Assembly: GCF_900089585.1 (NCBI RefSeq)
Contig: NZ_FLRH01000003.1
Coordinates: 2,308,501 to 2,372,500 of the forward strand
Source: Micromonospora sediminicola
Lineage (GTDB): Bacteria; Actinomycetota; Actinomycetes; Mycobacteriales; Micromonosporaceae
Reading direction: 5' to 3'
Length of the DNA stretch: 64,000 nt
A model generated the notes under the pieces. It worked only from the letters and a program-made list of their open reading frames with translations. It did no database searches and was not told the DNA's origin. Shown in pieces: positions 1-9,054 of the stretch (its first letter is position 1; each line of letters begins with the position of its first letter). Position numbers and translations under genes: made by a program.

Positions 1-1357
1 CAGCACCGGCCTGCTGCTGCTGATCGGCCTCACCATGGTCTTCTCCGCGACCAGCGTGAAGGACTTCGCCGAGGGTGGCGACGCGTCGGCGTCGCTGACC
101 AAGCAGGCCGTCTTCGCGGTGATCGGCATCGGCGCGTTCTGGGCCTGTCAGCGGCTGCCCGCACGCACGTTCCGGGCGGTGAGCCGCCCGGCTCTCGGCG
201 TGGCGGTGGCGCTGATGCTGCTGCTCAACCTGCTCGTCGCGCTGGAATCGCTGTTCGGGGTGGCGTCCATCGGGCCGTTGAAGGCCGAACTCCTGTCGCT
301 CTCCCTCGGCCCGATCTCGCTGCAACCGGTCGAGGTGGCGAAGTTCGCGCTGGTGCTGTGGGCGGCGCACGTGCTGGCCCGCAAGGGCGCCGCGCTGGGC
401 TGGTGGCGGGAACTGGCCACGCCGCTGTTCCCGGTGGTCGGTCTGCTGTTCGTGCTGGTCGGCTTCAACGACCTGGGCAGCATGCTCTGCCTGCTGGCGC
501 TCGTGGTCGGGCTGCTGTGGGCGGCCGGCGTGCGGGGCCGGGTCTTCGCCGCGCTCTCCGCGATCGGGCTGGCCGGCATCGGCCTGCTGGTGGCCGCCGC
601 CTCGCTCGGCGCGGGCTCGGGCTCGCGGGACGCCGACAACTACCGGCTCGGCCGGCTCACCATGTGGCTCGACCCGCCGTCCCCGAAGACCTGCTTCGAG
701 CAGGAGCTGGACTACTGCTACCAGCTCGTGCAGGCCCGCTACGCGATCGGCAACGGCGGCTGGTTCGGCGTCGGCCTGGGCCAGAGCTCACTGAAGTGGA
801 ACTACCTGCCCGAGGCGCACAACGACTTCATCTTCGCCATCGTCGCCGAGGAGCTGGGCGTGGTGGGCTGCACCGTGATCCTGGCGCTGTTCGCCGTGCT
901 CGCGTACACCGGGATGCGGATCGCCCGCCGGGTCGAGGACCCGTTCCGCCGGCTCGCCGCCGCCGGCGTGACCGCCTGGCTGGTCGGCCAGGCCGTGATC
1001 AACATCGGCGGCGTGACCGGCCTGCTGCCGCTGACCGGCGTACCCCTGCCGTTCATCTCCGACGGCGGCAGCGCCCTGGTGGTGACGTTGGCTGCGATCG
1101 GCATGCTCGCCTCCTTCGCCCGCGCCGAGCCGGACGCGGCCCGCGCCCTGCATGCCCGTCCACCGGCCCGATGGGTCCGACTAGTGTGGGCCCCGTTGCC
1201 GCCGCTTCCCGGCCGGCGCCGTCGACCGGCGCCGCCCCCGGCGGACCGTGGGTCCGTGCCCCGGTCCCGGCAGCGACGGCAGGACGACCAGGCCGCGCCG
1301 CGCGGCGCCCGGCCCGACCGGGCGCGCGCCGGCTCGGCGAGCGAGAGGAGACGCTGA
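1..1357 (+). CDS. ftsW: FtsW, septal peptidoglycan glycosyltransferase (5' end cut off by window)
   Basis: SEDS-family membrane glycosyltransferase that polymerises lipid II at the division septum with its cognate class B PBP. The reading frame is already open at base 2 and encodes a hydrophobic segment before the first internal ATG at 35, so the true start lies upstream. About ten membrane helices are visible. The family motif EAHNDFIF (Asp equivalent to the essential Asp of E. coli FtsW) is encoded near 810-840, and PLPFISDGGSAL near 1045-1075. An Arg/Pro-rich cytoplasmic tail of roughly 70 residues follows the last helix. The TGA stop shares one base with the murG ATG (TGATG), indicating translational coupling. 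Confidence 0.95.
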   Translation, partial: STGLLLLIGLTMVFSATSVKDFAEGGDASASLTKQAVFAVIGIGAFWACQRLPARTFRAVSRPALGVAVALMLLLNLLVALESLFGVASIGPLKAELLSLSLGPISLQPVEVAKFALVLWAAHVLARKGAALGWWRELATPLFPVVGLLFVLVGFNDLGSMLCLLALVVGLLWAAGVRGRVFAALSAIGLAGIGLLVAAASLGAGSGSRDADNYRLGRLTMWLDPPSPKTCFEQELDYCYQLVQARYAIGNGGWFGVGLGQSSLKWNYLPEAHNDFIFAIVAEELGVVGCTVILALFAVLAYTGMRIARRVEDPFRRLAAAGVTAWLVGQAVINIGGVTGLLPLTGVPLPFISDGGSALVVTLAAIGMLASFARAEPDAARALHARPPARWVRLVWAPLPPLPGRRRRPAPPPADRGSVPRSRQRRQDDQAAPRGARPDRARAGSASERRR

Positions 1358-2463
1358 TGGGTCCGCTGCGTTCGGTGGTGCTCTGCGGAGGGGGTACGGG
1401 CGGGCACATCTACCCGCTGCTCGCCTTCGCCGACTGCCTGCGCCGACACGACCCGAGCGTCCGGATCACGTGTCTGGGCACACCCAAGGGCCTGGAGAAC
1501 GAGCTGATCCCGCCGGCCGGCTACGACCTGCGCCAGATCCCGGCCTACCAACTGCCCCGGTCGGTCAACATGAGCCTGGTGCGCACGCCGGACCGGATGT
1601 GGAAGGCGGCCCGCGCGGCGGGCAAGGTGATCGACGAGGTCCAGGCCGACGTGGTGATCGGCTTCGGCGGATACGTCTCGGTGCCCGGCTACCTGGCCGC
1701 GTGGCGCCGCGACCTGCCGATCGTCATCCACGAGGTCAACGTGCCGCCGGGTGTGGCGAACCGGCTCGGCATGAAGTTCACCAAGAACGTCGCGGTGGGC
1801 TTCCCGCACCAGCCGGCCCAGGCCGAGGCCCTGCGCGACGCCCGGGTGGTCGGCGTACCGCTGCGCCGTGGGATCGCCGGGCTGGACCGGGCCGCCCTGC
1901 GCGACGCCGCCCGCGCCCACTTCGGGCTCCGCCCCGACCTGCCGGTGCTCTTCGTGGCCGGTGGCTCGCAGGGCGCCCGTTCGATCAACCTGGCGGTGTC
2001 CGGCGCGGCGAAGGAGCTGGCCCGCAACGGCGTGCAGGTGCTGCACGTGATCGGCGCCCGCAACGAGCCGGTCTCCGTCCCCACCGACCTGCCGGTGCCG
2101 TACGTGACGCTGCCCTACCTGTCCGAGATGGAGCTGGGCTACGCGGCGGCCGACCTGATGCTGGGTCGGGGCGGCGCGATGACCTGCGCCGAGGTCGCCG
2201 CGATCGGCCTGCCCACGATCTACGTGCCCTACCCGCACAGCAACCAGGAGCAGAAGCGCAACGCGCTGCCCGTGGTGGAGGCCGGCGGCGGTCTGCTGGT
2301 CGACGACGCCGAGGTGACCCCGGCCTGGGTGGAGCGCACGGTGATCCCGCTGATCCGGGACCCGCAGCGGCTCTGGACGATGAGCCACGCCGCGGCCGCG
2401 TACGGCCGGCGTGACGGGGACGTGGCGTTGCTGAACTTCGTCTACGAGGCGGTGGGCCGGTAA
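1357..2463 (+). CDS. murG: MurG, UDP-GlcNAc:lipid I N-acetylglucosaminyltransferase
   Basis: Converts lipid I to lipid II on the inner face of the membrane; GT-B fold, 368 aa, normal family length. The N-terminal glycine-rich loop GGGTGGH is at residues 11-17, GGSQGARS near residue 202, and the donor-binding LGRGGAMTCAE near 269 followed by PYPHSNQEQKRNA. The same frame stays open far upstream, but the start is set by ATG 1357, preceded by GAGAGGAG and overlapping the ftsW stop by one base. It sits between ftsW and murC as in other actinobacterial dcw clusters. Confidence 0.97.
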   Translation: MGPLRSVVLCGGGTGGHIYPLLAFADCLRRHDPSVRITCLGTPKGLENELIPPAGYDLRQIPAYQLPRSVNMSLVRTPDRMWKAARAAGKVIDEVQADVVIGFGGYVSVPGYLAAWRRDLPIVIHEVNVPPGVANRLGMKFTKNVAVGFPHQPAQAEALRDARVVGVPLRRGIAGLDRAALRDAARAHFGLRPDLPVLFVAGGSQGARSINLAVSGAAKELARNGVQVLHVIGARNEPVSVPTDLPVPYVTLPYLSEMELGYAAADLMLGRGGAMTCAEVAAIGLPTIYVPYPHSNQEQKRNALPVVEAGGGLLVDDAEVTPAWVERTVIPLIRDPQRLWTMSHAAAAYGRRDGDVALLNFVYEAVGR

Positions 2464-2494
2464 TGGGCCGCGCCGCGACGGGAAGGTACCTCTC

Positions 2495-3976
2495 ATGAAC
2501 ACCGCGCAGTTCACGCCCGCCGGCACGACGACCGCGGAGGACCTGGGCCGGATCCACCTGATCGGGGTGGGCGGGGTCGGGATGGCCGGCCTGGCCCGGC
2601 TCTTCCTCACCCGGGGCCTGCCGGTCTCCGGCAGCGAGCTGCGGGAGTGGCCGTCCCTGGCCGGCCTGCGGGCGCTGGGCGGGACGATCCACTCCACGCA
2701 CGAGGCGGCCAACCTGGACGGGGTGGACACGGTCGTCTACTCCTCGGCGATCCCGCAGGACCACCTGGAGATGGTCGAGGCGCGCCGGCGGGGCCTGCGG
2801 GTGCTGCACCGCTCCGAGGCGCTGGCGGCGGCGATGACCGGCCGGCGCACGGTGGCGGTCGCCGGCACGCACGGCAAGACCTCCACCACGTCGATGGTCA
2901 CCATGGTGCTCCAGCAGGCCGGCGCCGACCCGTCCTTCGTCATCGGCGGGGAGATCTCCGAGGTCGGCTCCGGCGCGCACCACGGCACCGGCGAGCACTT
3001 CGTGGTCGAGGCGGACGAGAGCGACCGTTCCTTCCTCATCTACCGCCCGTACGTGTCGATCATCACGAACATCGAGGCGGACCACCTCAACACGTACGGC
3101 GACCTGGCCAACCTGGAGGCCGCGTTCGCGGAGTTCGCCCGCCTCACCGACCCGGACGGGTTCGTCGTCACCTGCGCCGACGACGCGGGCGGCCGGCGGC
3201 TGGCCGAGACGCTGCGGGCGGAGGGGCGTCGGGTGTGGACGTACGGCGAGTCCGCCGACGCCGACCTGCGGATGAGCGACGTCACCTCCTCCGCCCAGGG
3301 GGTGCGCTACCTGGCCGAGGTCGAGGGCCGGTCGCTGGGCGAGATCCGGCTGCCGATGCCGGGGCGGCACATGGCGCTCAACAGCGCCGCCGCGGTGCTC
3401 GCGGCGTACCTGCTGGAGTTGCCGGTGGCGGCGGCGGAGGCCGCGCTCGGCGCGTTCCCCGGCGTGCGGCGGCGGTTCGAGCGCAAGGGCGTCGCGGACG
3501 GCGTGCTGGTCTACGACGAGTACGCCTACCACCCGACCTCGATGACGCTGGCCCTGCAGACGCTGCGCGAGGTGGCCGGCGACGGACGGCTGATCGTGGT
3601 GTTCCAGCCCTATCGGCTCTATCGCACCCGGGACCTGCAGGCGGAGATCGCCGCCGCCCTGGGCATCGCCGACGAGCTGGTGCTGCTGGAGGTGTTCGGC
3701 CCGGGCGAGATGCGCCGGCCCGGCGAGGGCTCGGCCGCGTTGATCGAGGCGGTGCCGCTGCCGGCCGGGCACAAGGTGTTCGTCGAGGCGTGGGACGACG
3801 TGCCGGCCGAGGTGGCCCGGCGGGCCCGCACCGGAGACGTGGTGGTGACCATGGGCGCGCCGCCGATCTCGCTGATGGGCGACCAGTTGCTGGACGCGTT
3901 GCTGGCGCGCACCGGAGGCGCCGCGGCGCTGGGCGCCGGCGTCGACCCGGACGGCGCGGCGGCCACCGCCGGATGA
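2495..3976 (+). CDS. murC: MurC, UDP-N-acetylmuramate--L-alanine ligase
   Basis: ATP-dependent ligase that adds L-Ala to UDP-MurNAc in the cytoplasm, the first step of stem-peptide synthesis. 493 aa. It has the N-terminal Rossmann-like GVGGVGMAGLARL, the P-loop GTHGKTSTT around residues 125-133, the central EADESDRSF, and a C-terminal domain beginning near GVRRRFERKG. The ATG lies 31 bp after murG, and its last four bases overlap the ftsQ start (ATGA). Confidence 0.97.
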   Translation: MNTAQFTPAGTTTAEDLGRIHLIGVGGVGMAGLARLFLTRGLPVSGSELREWPSLAGLRALGGTIHSTHEAANLDGVDTVVYSSAIPQDHLEMVEARRRGLRVLHRSEALAAAMTGRRTVAVAGTHGKTSTTSMVTMVLQQAGADPSFVIGGEISEVGSGAHHGTGEHFVVEADESDRSFLIYRPYVSIITNIEADHLNTYGDLANLEAAFAEFARLTDPDGFVVTCADDAGGRRLAETLRAEGRRVWTYGESADADLRMSDVTSSAQGVRYLAEVEGRSLGEIRLPMPGRHMALNSAAAVLAAYLLELPVAAAEAALGAFPGVRRRFERKGVADGVLVYDEYAYHPTSMTLALQTLREVAGDGRLIVVFQPYRLYRTRDLQAEIAAALGIADELVLLEVFGPGEMRRPGEGSAALIEAVPLPAGHKVFVEAWDDVPAEVARRARTGDVVVTMGAPPISLMGDQLLDALLARTGGAAALGAGVDPDGAAATAG

Positions 3977-4791
3977 GCCCGGGGCCGGCCCGCGGCCGCA
4001 CCTCCGGTCAGGACGGCGGGTCGGGGCGGCGCAGCCCGGTCCGGCGCTGGCAGCTGGTGCGCGCCGGCGCGGACGCGGTGCCGCCGTCCACCCGTCGCTT
4101 CATGGCCCGGGCCCGGCAGCGGCGGATGCGGGCGGCGCTGCCCTGGGCGGTCGCCGCCGCGGTGGCGGCCGTCGCCGGGCTGGTCGCCTGGACGGTGCTC
4201 GGCACCGGCCTGTTCGGCGTGCGCGACGTCCGGGTGGTCGGCGCCCGCACGGTCACGCCGGTGGAGATCCGGGACGCCGCGGCGGTGCCGGACAACGCGC
4301 CGCTGGCCCGGGTGGACCTGGCCGCGACCGCGCGCCGGGTGGGCGCGCTGCCGCCGGTGGCGCGGGCCACGGTGGAGCGGGACTGGCCGGGGACGCTGGT
4401 GATCCGGGTCGAGGAGCGGGTGCCGGTGGCGGCGGTGCCGCAGGGCGAGCGGTTCGCGGTGGTCGACAACTCCGGTGTGGTCTTCCAGCACCTGGACCAG
4501 GCGCCGGCGGGGCTGCCGCTGGTCCGGGTCGCGCGCCCGGGCCCGGACGACCCCGGCACCCGGGCCGGGCTGGCGGTGCTGGCCGCGCTCGGTCCGAAGC
4601 TGCGCGCGGAGCTGGTCGCGGTCGACGTGGCCGGGCTGGCCCGGATCACGTTGCTGCTGCGCGGCGACCGCGAGGTGTTCTGGGGGGACGCCTCGCGCGG
4701 CCCGGAGAAGTCCACGGTGGCCACCGCGTTGCTGGGGCGCCGGGCCGACCGGATCGACGTCAGCGCCCCGGACGTGGTCACGTTCCAGTAG
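3973..4791 (+). CDS. ftsQ: FtsQ/DivIB, divisome membrane protein
   Basis: Bitopic divisome scaffold (272 aa). About 53 basic cytoplasmic residues are followed by one membrane helix (approximately residues 54-76), then the POTRA domain beginning GVRDVRVVGARTVTP and the FtsQ beta domain (VIRVEERVPVAAV, later FAVVDNSGVVF). ATG 3973 overlaps the murC stop by four bases; the same frame is open further upstream inside murC but that stretch is shadow. A 245-bp gap follows, so ftsZ has its own promoter. Confidence 0.93.
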   Translation: MSPGPARGRTSGQDGGSGRRSPVRRWQLVRAGADAVPPSTRRFMARARQRRMRAALPWAVAAAVAAVAGLVAWTVLGTGLFGVRDVRVVGARTVTPVEIRDAAAVPDNAPLARVDLAATARRVGALPPVARATVERDWPGTLVIRVEERVPVAAVPQGERFAVVDNSGVVFQHLDQAPAGLPLVRVARPGPDDPGTRAGLAVLAALGPKLRAELVAVDVAGLARITLLLRGDREVFWGDASRGPEKSTVATALLGRRADRIDVSAPDVVTFQ

Positions 4792-4814
4792 CCCCGGTGC
4801 GGCGAGCGGCTCTT

Positions 4815-4842
4815 GTGTCCCGGGTCGCTCGGTCGGCGACAC
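4815..4842. promoter_or_regulatory. Inverted GTGTC/GACAC pair upstream of ftsZ (possible WhiA-type sites)
   Basis: GTGTC at 4815-4819 and GACAC at 4838-4842 form an inverted pair about 65-90 bp upstream of the ftsZ -35. GACAC is the core recognised by the sporulation/division regulator WhiA in Streptomyces, where ftsZ is a target. Five-base motifs are common, so this is only suggestive. Confidence 0.25.
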
Positions 4843-4903
4843 GCCGGAAGGGTCCTTGGCTCCTGGCGCGGCGGCGCATACGTTGCCCCGAAGAGATCAG
4901 TGG

Positions 4904-4939
4904 TTGACATAGCCCTAAGCCTCTAGTAGAGGGTGAGGG
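4904..4939 (+). promoter_or_regulatory. ftsZ promoter with dyad over the -10
   Basis: TTGACA (4904-4909), a 17-bp spacer and TAGAGG (4927-4932) form a strong sigma-70-like promoter in the ftsQ-ftsZ gap. An imperfect dyad spans 4913-4939: arms CCCT and CCTCT, three-base centre AGT, arms AGAGG and AGGG. It overlaps the spacer and -10, so it could be an operator. The resulting ftsZ leader is about 100 nt. Confidence 0.7.
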
Positions 4940-5036
4940 TTCAGCCGTCGGAGAGTTCAGGGCAGATGCTCCGCCGCTGGTCCGGCCAAGCCGTGTGGGG
5001 TCGGCCCATGCCAATCTCGAAGGGAAAGGACCGGAG

Positions 5037-6152
5037 ATGACACCTCCGCACAACTACCTGGCGGTCATCAAGGTCGTCGGCATCGGGGGTGGCGGCGTGA
5101 ACGCCGTCAACCGGATGATCGAGGTTGGGCTCAAGGGCGTCGAGTTCATCGCGATCAACACCGATGCGCAGGCGCTGCTGATGAGCGACGCCGACGTGAA
5201 GCTCGACGTGGGCCGGGAGCTGACCCGGGGGCTGGGTGCCGGCGCCAACCCGGACGTCGGCAAGAACGCCGCCGAGGACCACCGGGACGAGATCGAGGAG
5301 GTGCTCAAGGGCGCCGACATGGTCTTCGTGACCTGCGGCGAGGGCGGCGGCACCGGCACCGGCGGCGCGCCGGTGGTGGCGAACATCGCCCGCAAGCTCG
5401 GCGCGCTCACCATCGGCGTGGTCACCCGGCCGTTCTCGTTCGAGGGCAAGCGCCGCCAGGTGCAGGCCGAGGCGGGGATCGAGGAGCTGCGCAACCAGTG
5501 CGACACGCTCATCGTCATCCCGAACGACCGGCTGCTGGCCCTCGGCGACCGCAACATCTCCATGATGGACGCGTTCCGCACCGCGGACCAGGTGCTGCTC
5601 TCCGGTGTCCAGGGCATCACCGACCTGATCACCACGCCGGGTCTGATCAACCTGGACTTCGCCGACGTGAAGAGCGTGATGAGCGGCGCCGGCAGCGCGC
5701 TCATGGGCATCGGCAGCGCCCGGGGCGAGAACCGCGCCGTGGAGGCGGCCGAGGCGGCCATCTCCAGCCCGCTGCTGGAGCAGAGCATGGACGGCGCGCG
5801 GGGCGTGCTGCTCTCCATCGCCGGCGGCTCGGACCTCGGCCTGTTCGAGATCAACGACGCGGCGCAGCTGGTCACCGACGCGGCCCACCCGGACGCGAAC
5901 ATCATCTTCGGCGCGGTCATCGACGACGCGCTCGGCGACGAGGTGCGGGTGACCGTGATCGCGGCCGGCTTCGACGGGGGCGCTCCGGCGTACAAGGCGG
6001 TCGAGCCGCCGCGCAAGAGCAACCAGAACCCGCCGGCGCAGTCGAACGCGCCGGTGAGCCCGCCGGCCACCATGCCGGCCCCGCAGCAGCCGTCGCGCCG
6101 GGTGCTCTTCGACGATGTCGACGTGCCCGATTTCCTCAAGAACGGGTCCTGA
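5037..6152 (+). CDS. ftsZ: FtsZ, cell division GTPase
   Basis: Tubulin homologue that forms the Z-ring; 371 aa. The start is ATG 5037, after AGGGAAAGGA; it begins [20 protein letters not shown], matching the family N-terminus, whereas an in-frame GTG at 4995 would add 14 unlikely residues. The G-box [11 protein letters not shown] is near residues 103-113, the T7-loop region is present, and a Pro/Gln-rich linker leads to the conserved C-terminal peptide [12 protein letters not shown] that docks SepF and other partners. Confidence 0.98.
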   Translation: MTPPHNYLAVIKVVGIGGGGVNAVNRMIEVGLKGVEFIAINTDAQALLMSDADVKLDVGRELTRGLGAGANPDVGKNAAEDHRDEIEEVLKGADMVFVTCGEGGGTGTGGAPVVANIARKLGALTIGVVTRPFSFEGKRRQVQAEAGIEELRNQCDTLIVIPNDRLLALGDRNISMMDAFRTADQVLLSGVQGITDLITTPGLINLDFADVKSVMSGAGSALMGIGSARGENRAVEAAEAAISSPLLEQSMDGARGVLLSIAGGSDLGLFEINDAAQLVTDAAHPDANIIFGAVIDDALGDEVRVTVIAAGFDGGAPAYKAVEPPRKSNQNPPAQSNAPVSPPATMPAPQQPSRRVLFDDVDVPDFLKNGS

Positions 6153-6161
6153 GCCGCCCCG

Positions 6162-6908
6162 ATGACGGAGTCACCCCTGACGGTGCGGCCGGAGCGTCGC
6201 ACCGAGCTCGCGGCCGGGCTGGCCCGGGTCCGGTCCCGGATCGCGGACGCCTGCGCGGCGGCCGGCCGGTCCCCGGACTCGGTCACCCTGGTCGCGGTCA
6301 CCAAGACGTACCCGGCGGTCGACGTGCTCGCGCTGGCCGAGCTGGGGGTGCGCGACGTGGGGGAGAACCGGGACCAGGAGGCGGCGCCGAAGGCGGCGGC
6401 GGTGGCCGCCGCCGGGGCCGCGCCGCGCTGGCACTTCATCGGCCAGCTGCAACGCAACAAGGCCCGGTCGGTGGTCCGGTACGCCGACGTGGTCCAGTCG
6501 GTCGACAGCGTCCGGCTGGCCGCCGCGCTCGGCACCGCCGCGACCGCCGCCCGGGACCGGCCGTTGGACGTGTTGGTGCAGGTGAGCATCGACGGCGACG
6601 CGGCCCGGGGCGGGGCGCTGCCGGGCCTGGCCGACCCCGATCGGGGGCTCGACCCGGTGGCCGCGGCGGTGGCCGGCGCGGACGGGCTGCGGCTGGCCGG
6701 TCTGATGGCGGTGGCCCCGCTGGGCTGGGAGCCGGACCGGGCGTTCGCCCGGCTGGCCGAGGTGGCGGCGCGGCTGCGCGGCGACCATCCGGGCGCCACG
6801 GTGCTGTCGGCGGGGATGAGCGGCGACCTGGAGAGCGCTGTCGCGCACGGCGCGACACATGTCCGCGTCGGCAGCGCGTTGCTCGGAATGCGCCCCACGC
6901 TGGGGTAG
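6162..6908 (+). CDS. YggS/PROSC-family PLP homeostasis protein
   Basis: PLP-binding single-domain alanine-racemase-fold protein (248 aa) involved in vitamin B6 and amino-acid homeostasis. The PLP lysine is in the strand VTLVAVTKTYPA (about residue 45); the conserved VGENRDQE and WHFIGQLQRNKA follow, and the C-terminus has LSAGMSGDLESAVAHGATHVRVGSALLG. It starts only 9 bp after ftsZ. The pgeF/yfiH gene often found between ftsZ and yggS in actinobacteria is absent. Confidence 0.93.
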   Translation: MTESPLTVRPERRTELAAGLARVRSRIADACAAAGRSPDSVTLVAVTKTYPAVDVLALAELGVRDVGENRDQEAAPKAAAVAAAGAAPRWHFIGQLQRNKARSVVRYADVVQSVDSVRLAAALGTAATAARDRPLDVLVQVSIDGDAARGGALPGLADPDRGLDPVAAAVAGADGLRLAGLMAVAPLGWEPDRAFARLAEVAARLRGDHPGATVLSAGMSGDLESAVAHGATHVRVGSALLGMRPTLG

Positions 6909-7101
6909 CCTGACCACGACGGAAGCAAATTACATCAGTGTTGTTCAGGACGGCGTTCCCGTAGCCGGGGGCCGTGGCGGGCGGGCCGCGAACCGCACGT
7001 CAGGGGATTGCCGATCCGGTCCGGTGGGCATGATCGTCCACTCGTGATCAAGCGACACGGCACGGGGGCGCGTGCCGCACGGCGGACGGAAGGGCGCGGG
7101 G

Positions 7102-7800
7102 ATGGGTGCACTGCGCAAGGCGGGGGTCTGGCTCGGTCTCGTCGAGGAGGACGACGAGCGGGCGTACGAGGACGGTGGCTACGACAAGGGTGGCTACCGG
7201 GACTCGTCGCGCTACCGGTCGAGCCGGTACGCCGAGGAGTTCGCCGACGAGGACGACGACGAGGCCGACGAGCCGCCGACGACCCGGAGCCGGGTCGGCG
7301 AGCGGGGTCGGCTGAGCGAGCGCACCGGCCGCGCCGTCGACGCCGACCGGTCCGAGGTCGAGCGCCCGGAGCGGACCGAGCGGACCGAGCGCTCCAGCGT
7401 CCGGTCGATCACCCGCTCCTCCGACGGCTCCGGCGCGCTGAGCTACCACACCCGGGACAACCTCGCCCTCGCGCCGCAGGCCCAGCCGCGCGAGCGGGTG
7501 GTGGCTCCGGAGGAGGAGCAGCGCTACCAGATCACCACCCTGCACCCGACGACGTACCGCGAGGCGCGGACCATCGGCGAGCACTTCCGGGACGGGGTGC
7601 CGGTGATCATCAACCTCACCGAGATGGACGAGGCGGACGCCCGCCGGCTGGTGGACTTCGCCGCCGGGCTCGCGTTCGGCCTGCGCGGTACGATCGAGCG
7701 CGTGACCAACCGGGTGTTCCTGCTCTCACCGGCCAACGTCCAGGTCACCGCGGAGGACAAGGCCAAGATCGCTGAGGGCGGCTTTTTCAGCCTGAGCTAG
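7102..7800 (+). CDS. sepF: SepF, FtsZ membrane anchor
   Basis: Cytoplasmic divisome protein that tethers FtsZ to the membrane and bundles filaments; essential in actinobacteria that lack FtsA. 232 aa from ATG 7102, which gives the expected N-terminal helix [17 protein letters not shown]; an in-frame start 30 bp upstream is possible. Residues about 15-135 are highly charged and likely disordered (runs of Asp/Glu and Arg). The SepF domain runs from [15 protein letters not shown] to the end ([15 protein letters not shown]). About 190 bp separate it from yggS, enough for its own promoter. Confidence 0.96.
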   Translation: MGALRKAGVWLGLVEEDDERAYEDGGYDKGGYRDSSRYRSSRYAEEFADEDDDEADEPPTTRSRVGERGRLSERTGRAVDADRSEVERPERTERTERSSVRSITRSSDGSGALSYHTRDNLALAPQAQPRERVVAPEEEQRYQITTLHPTTYREARTIGEHFRDGVPVIINLTEMDEADARRLVDFAAGLAFGLRGTIERVTNRVFLLSPANVQVTAEDKAKIAEGGFFSLS

Positions 7801-7828
7801 CCCGCACGACCGAGGGACGTCGCCTGCC

Positions 7829-8134
7829 GTGTTGTCGATCCTGTTCCAGGTGCTCTACCTGCTGCTGTACTTCTTCCTGCTCGTCCTTCTTGCCCGATTT
7901 GTTCTCGGCGCGGTGCTGGCCTACGGTCGCCGCTGGCAGCCGGGGCGCGGCGCATCGGCGGGACTGGAAGTCGTGTGGAGCGTCACTGATCCGCCCCTGC
8001 GAGCGTTGAGGCGTGTGATCCCACCACTGCGAATTGGTACCGTGAGCATCGACCTGGCCTCCCTTGTGCTCCTGGTTATCCTGTTCGTGCTGATGGAGTT
8101 CGTGTTACAGCGCCTGATCGTGGCGTTCGCCTGA
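7829..8134 (+). CDS. YggT-family small membrane protein
   Basis: 101-aa integral membrane protein with two long hydrophobic segments (about residues 2-28 and 73-98) and the family signature [16 protein letters not shown] between them. YggT proteins lie between sepF and divIVA in most actinobacteria and are thought to help division or polar growth, but the molecular role is unsettled. GTG start 28 bp after sepF. Confidence 0.9.
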   Translation: MLSILFQVLYLLLYFFLLVLLARFVLGAVLAYGRRWQPGRGASAGLEVVWSVTDPPLRALRRVIPPLRIGTVSIDLASLVLLVILFVLMEFVLQRLIVAFA

Positions 8135-8175
8135 CCAGAGCGCTTTCGCGGCCGCAACTGACCCGAGGAGTTTCG

Positions 8176-8982
8176 ATGCCGCTGACCCCGGCCGACGTCC
8201 ACAACGTCGCCTTCAAAAAGCCGCCGATCGGCAAGCGGGGGTATGACGAGGAGGAGGTCGACGCCTTCCTGGACGAGGTCGAGCGTGAGCTGGCCCGTCT
8301 GATCGAGGAGAACAACGAGCTGCGCGCCCAGGTGGAGCGCGGCGGTCGGGGTGGCGCGCCCGCCGGCCCCGGCGGCGACGCCCGCCTCGCGGCGGAGCTC
8401 AACGACGTCAAGGCCCAGCTCGACCGGGTGCAGCGCGACAAGGCGGCCGCCGAGCAGGCGGCCCGGGCGATGCAGGCCGAGCTGGAGCAGGTCCGCACGC
8501 AGGGCGGCCCGGCAGGGGTGACCGGGGACGGCGAGCAGCAGGCGCTGCGCGTGCTGATGATGGCCCAGCGCACCGCGGACGACCACGTCTCCGACGCCCG
8601 GCGCGAGGCCGACAGCCTGCTCTCCGAGGCCCGGTCCAAGGCCGAGGAGGTCACCCGCGAGGCGCGGGCCAAGGCCGACGCCCTGGAGCGGGACGCCCGC
8701 CAGCGGCACCAGGAGGCCATGGGCGGCCTGGACGCCAAGCGGACCGCGCTGCAGAAGCACATCGAGGAGCTCAAGCAGTTCGAGCGGGAGTACCGCACCC
8801 GTCTCAAGGCCTACCTGGAGAGCCAGCTGCGTGACCTGGACGGTCGCGGGCAGGGCCTCGAGGTCGAGATGAACCGCGCCGAGGGCACCCGTGCCGCCGG
8901 CGGCAGCAACGGTCTCGCCACGGCCGGCCTCGCCGGCTCGTACGGCGGCGGCCGCGCCGGCTCGCTCGAGTCCGGCCGCTGA
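8176..8982 (+). CDS. divIVA: DivIVA/Wag31 polar growth protein
   Basis: Coiled-coil protein that marks the cell poles and recruits the elongation machinery. 268 aa, ATG preceded by GAGGAG. The N-terminal lipid-binding domain is typical ([17 protein letters not shown] then [15 protein letters not shown]). Two long heptad-rich regions follow (about residues 38-110 and 130-225), separated by a Gly/Pro-rich linker, and there is a Gly/Ala/Ser-rich tail. It is the last gene of the division block and is followed by a strong hairpin. Confidence 0.96.
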   Translation: MPLTPADVHNVAFKKPPIGKRGYDEEEVDAFLDEVERELARLIEENNELRAQVERGGRGGAPAGPGGDARLAAELNDVKAQLDRVQRDKAAAEQAARAMQAELEQVRTQGGPAGVTGDGEQQALRVLMMAQRTADDHVSDARREADSLLSEARSKAEEVTREARAKADALERDARQRHQEAMGGLDAKRTALQKHIEELKQFEREYRTRLKAYLESQLRDLDGRGQGLEVEMNRAEGTRAAGGSNGLATAGLAGSYGGGRAGSLESGR

Positions 8983-8989
8983 TCCCGCG

Positions 8990-9018
8990 TCGGTGGCCGT
9001 CCCCGGGACGGCCACCGA
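8990..9018 (+). terminator. Hairpin terminator after divIVA
   Basis: Perfect inverted repeat beginning 8 bp after the divIVA stop: arms TCGGTGGCCGTCCC and GGGACGGCCACCGA with a one-base centre. There is no U-tract, as is common for high-GC actinobacteria. Confidence 0.75.
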
Positions 9019-9054
9019 CCGCCCAGACCGACACGACGCGGCCGGGGGTGAGCT

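Noticed and set aside
4995-5036. Upstream GTG start of ftsZ
   Set aside because: The 14 extra residues are not part of the family, and the ribosome-binding site lies just before ATG 5037.
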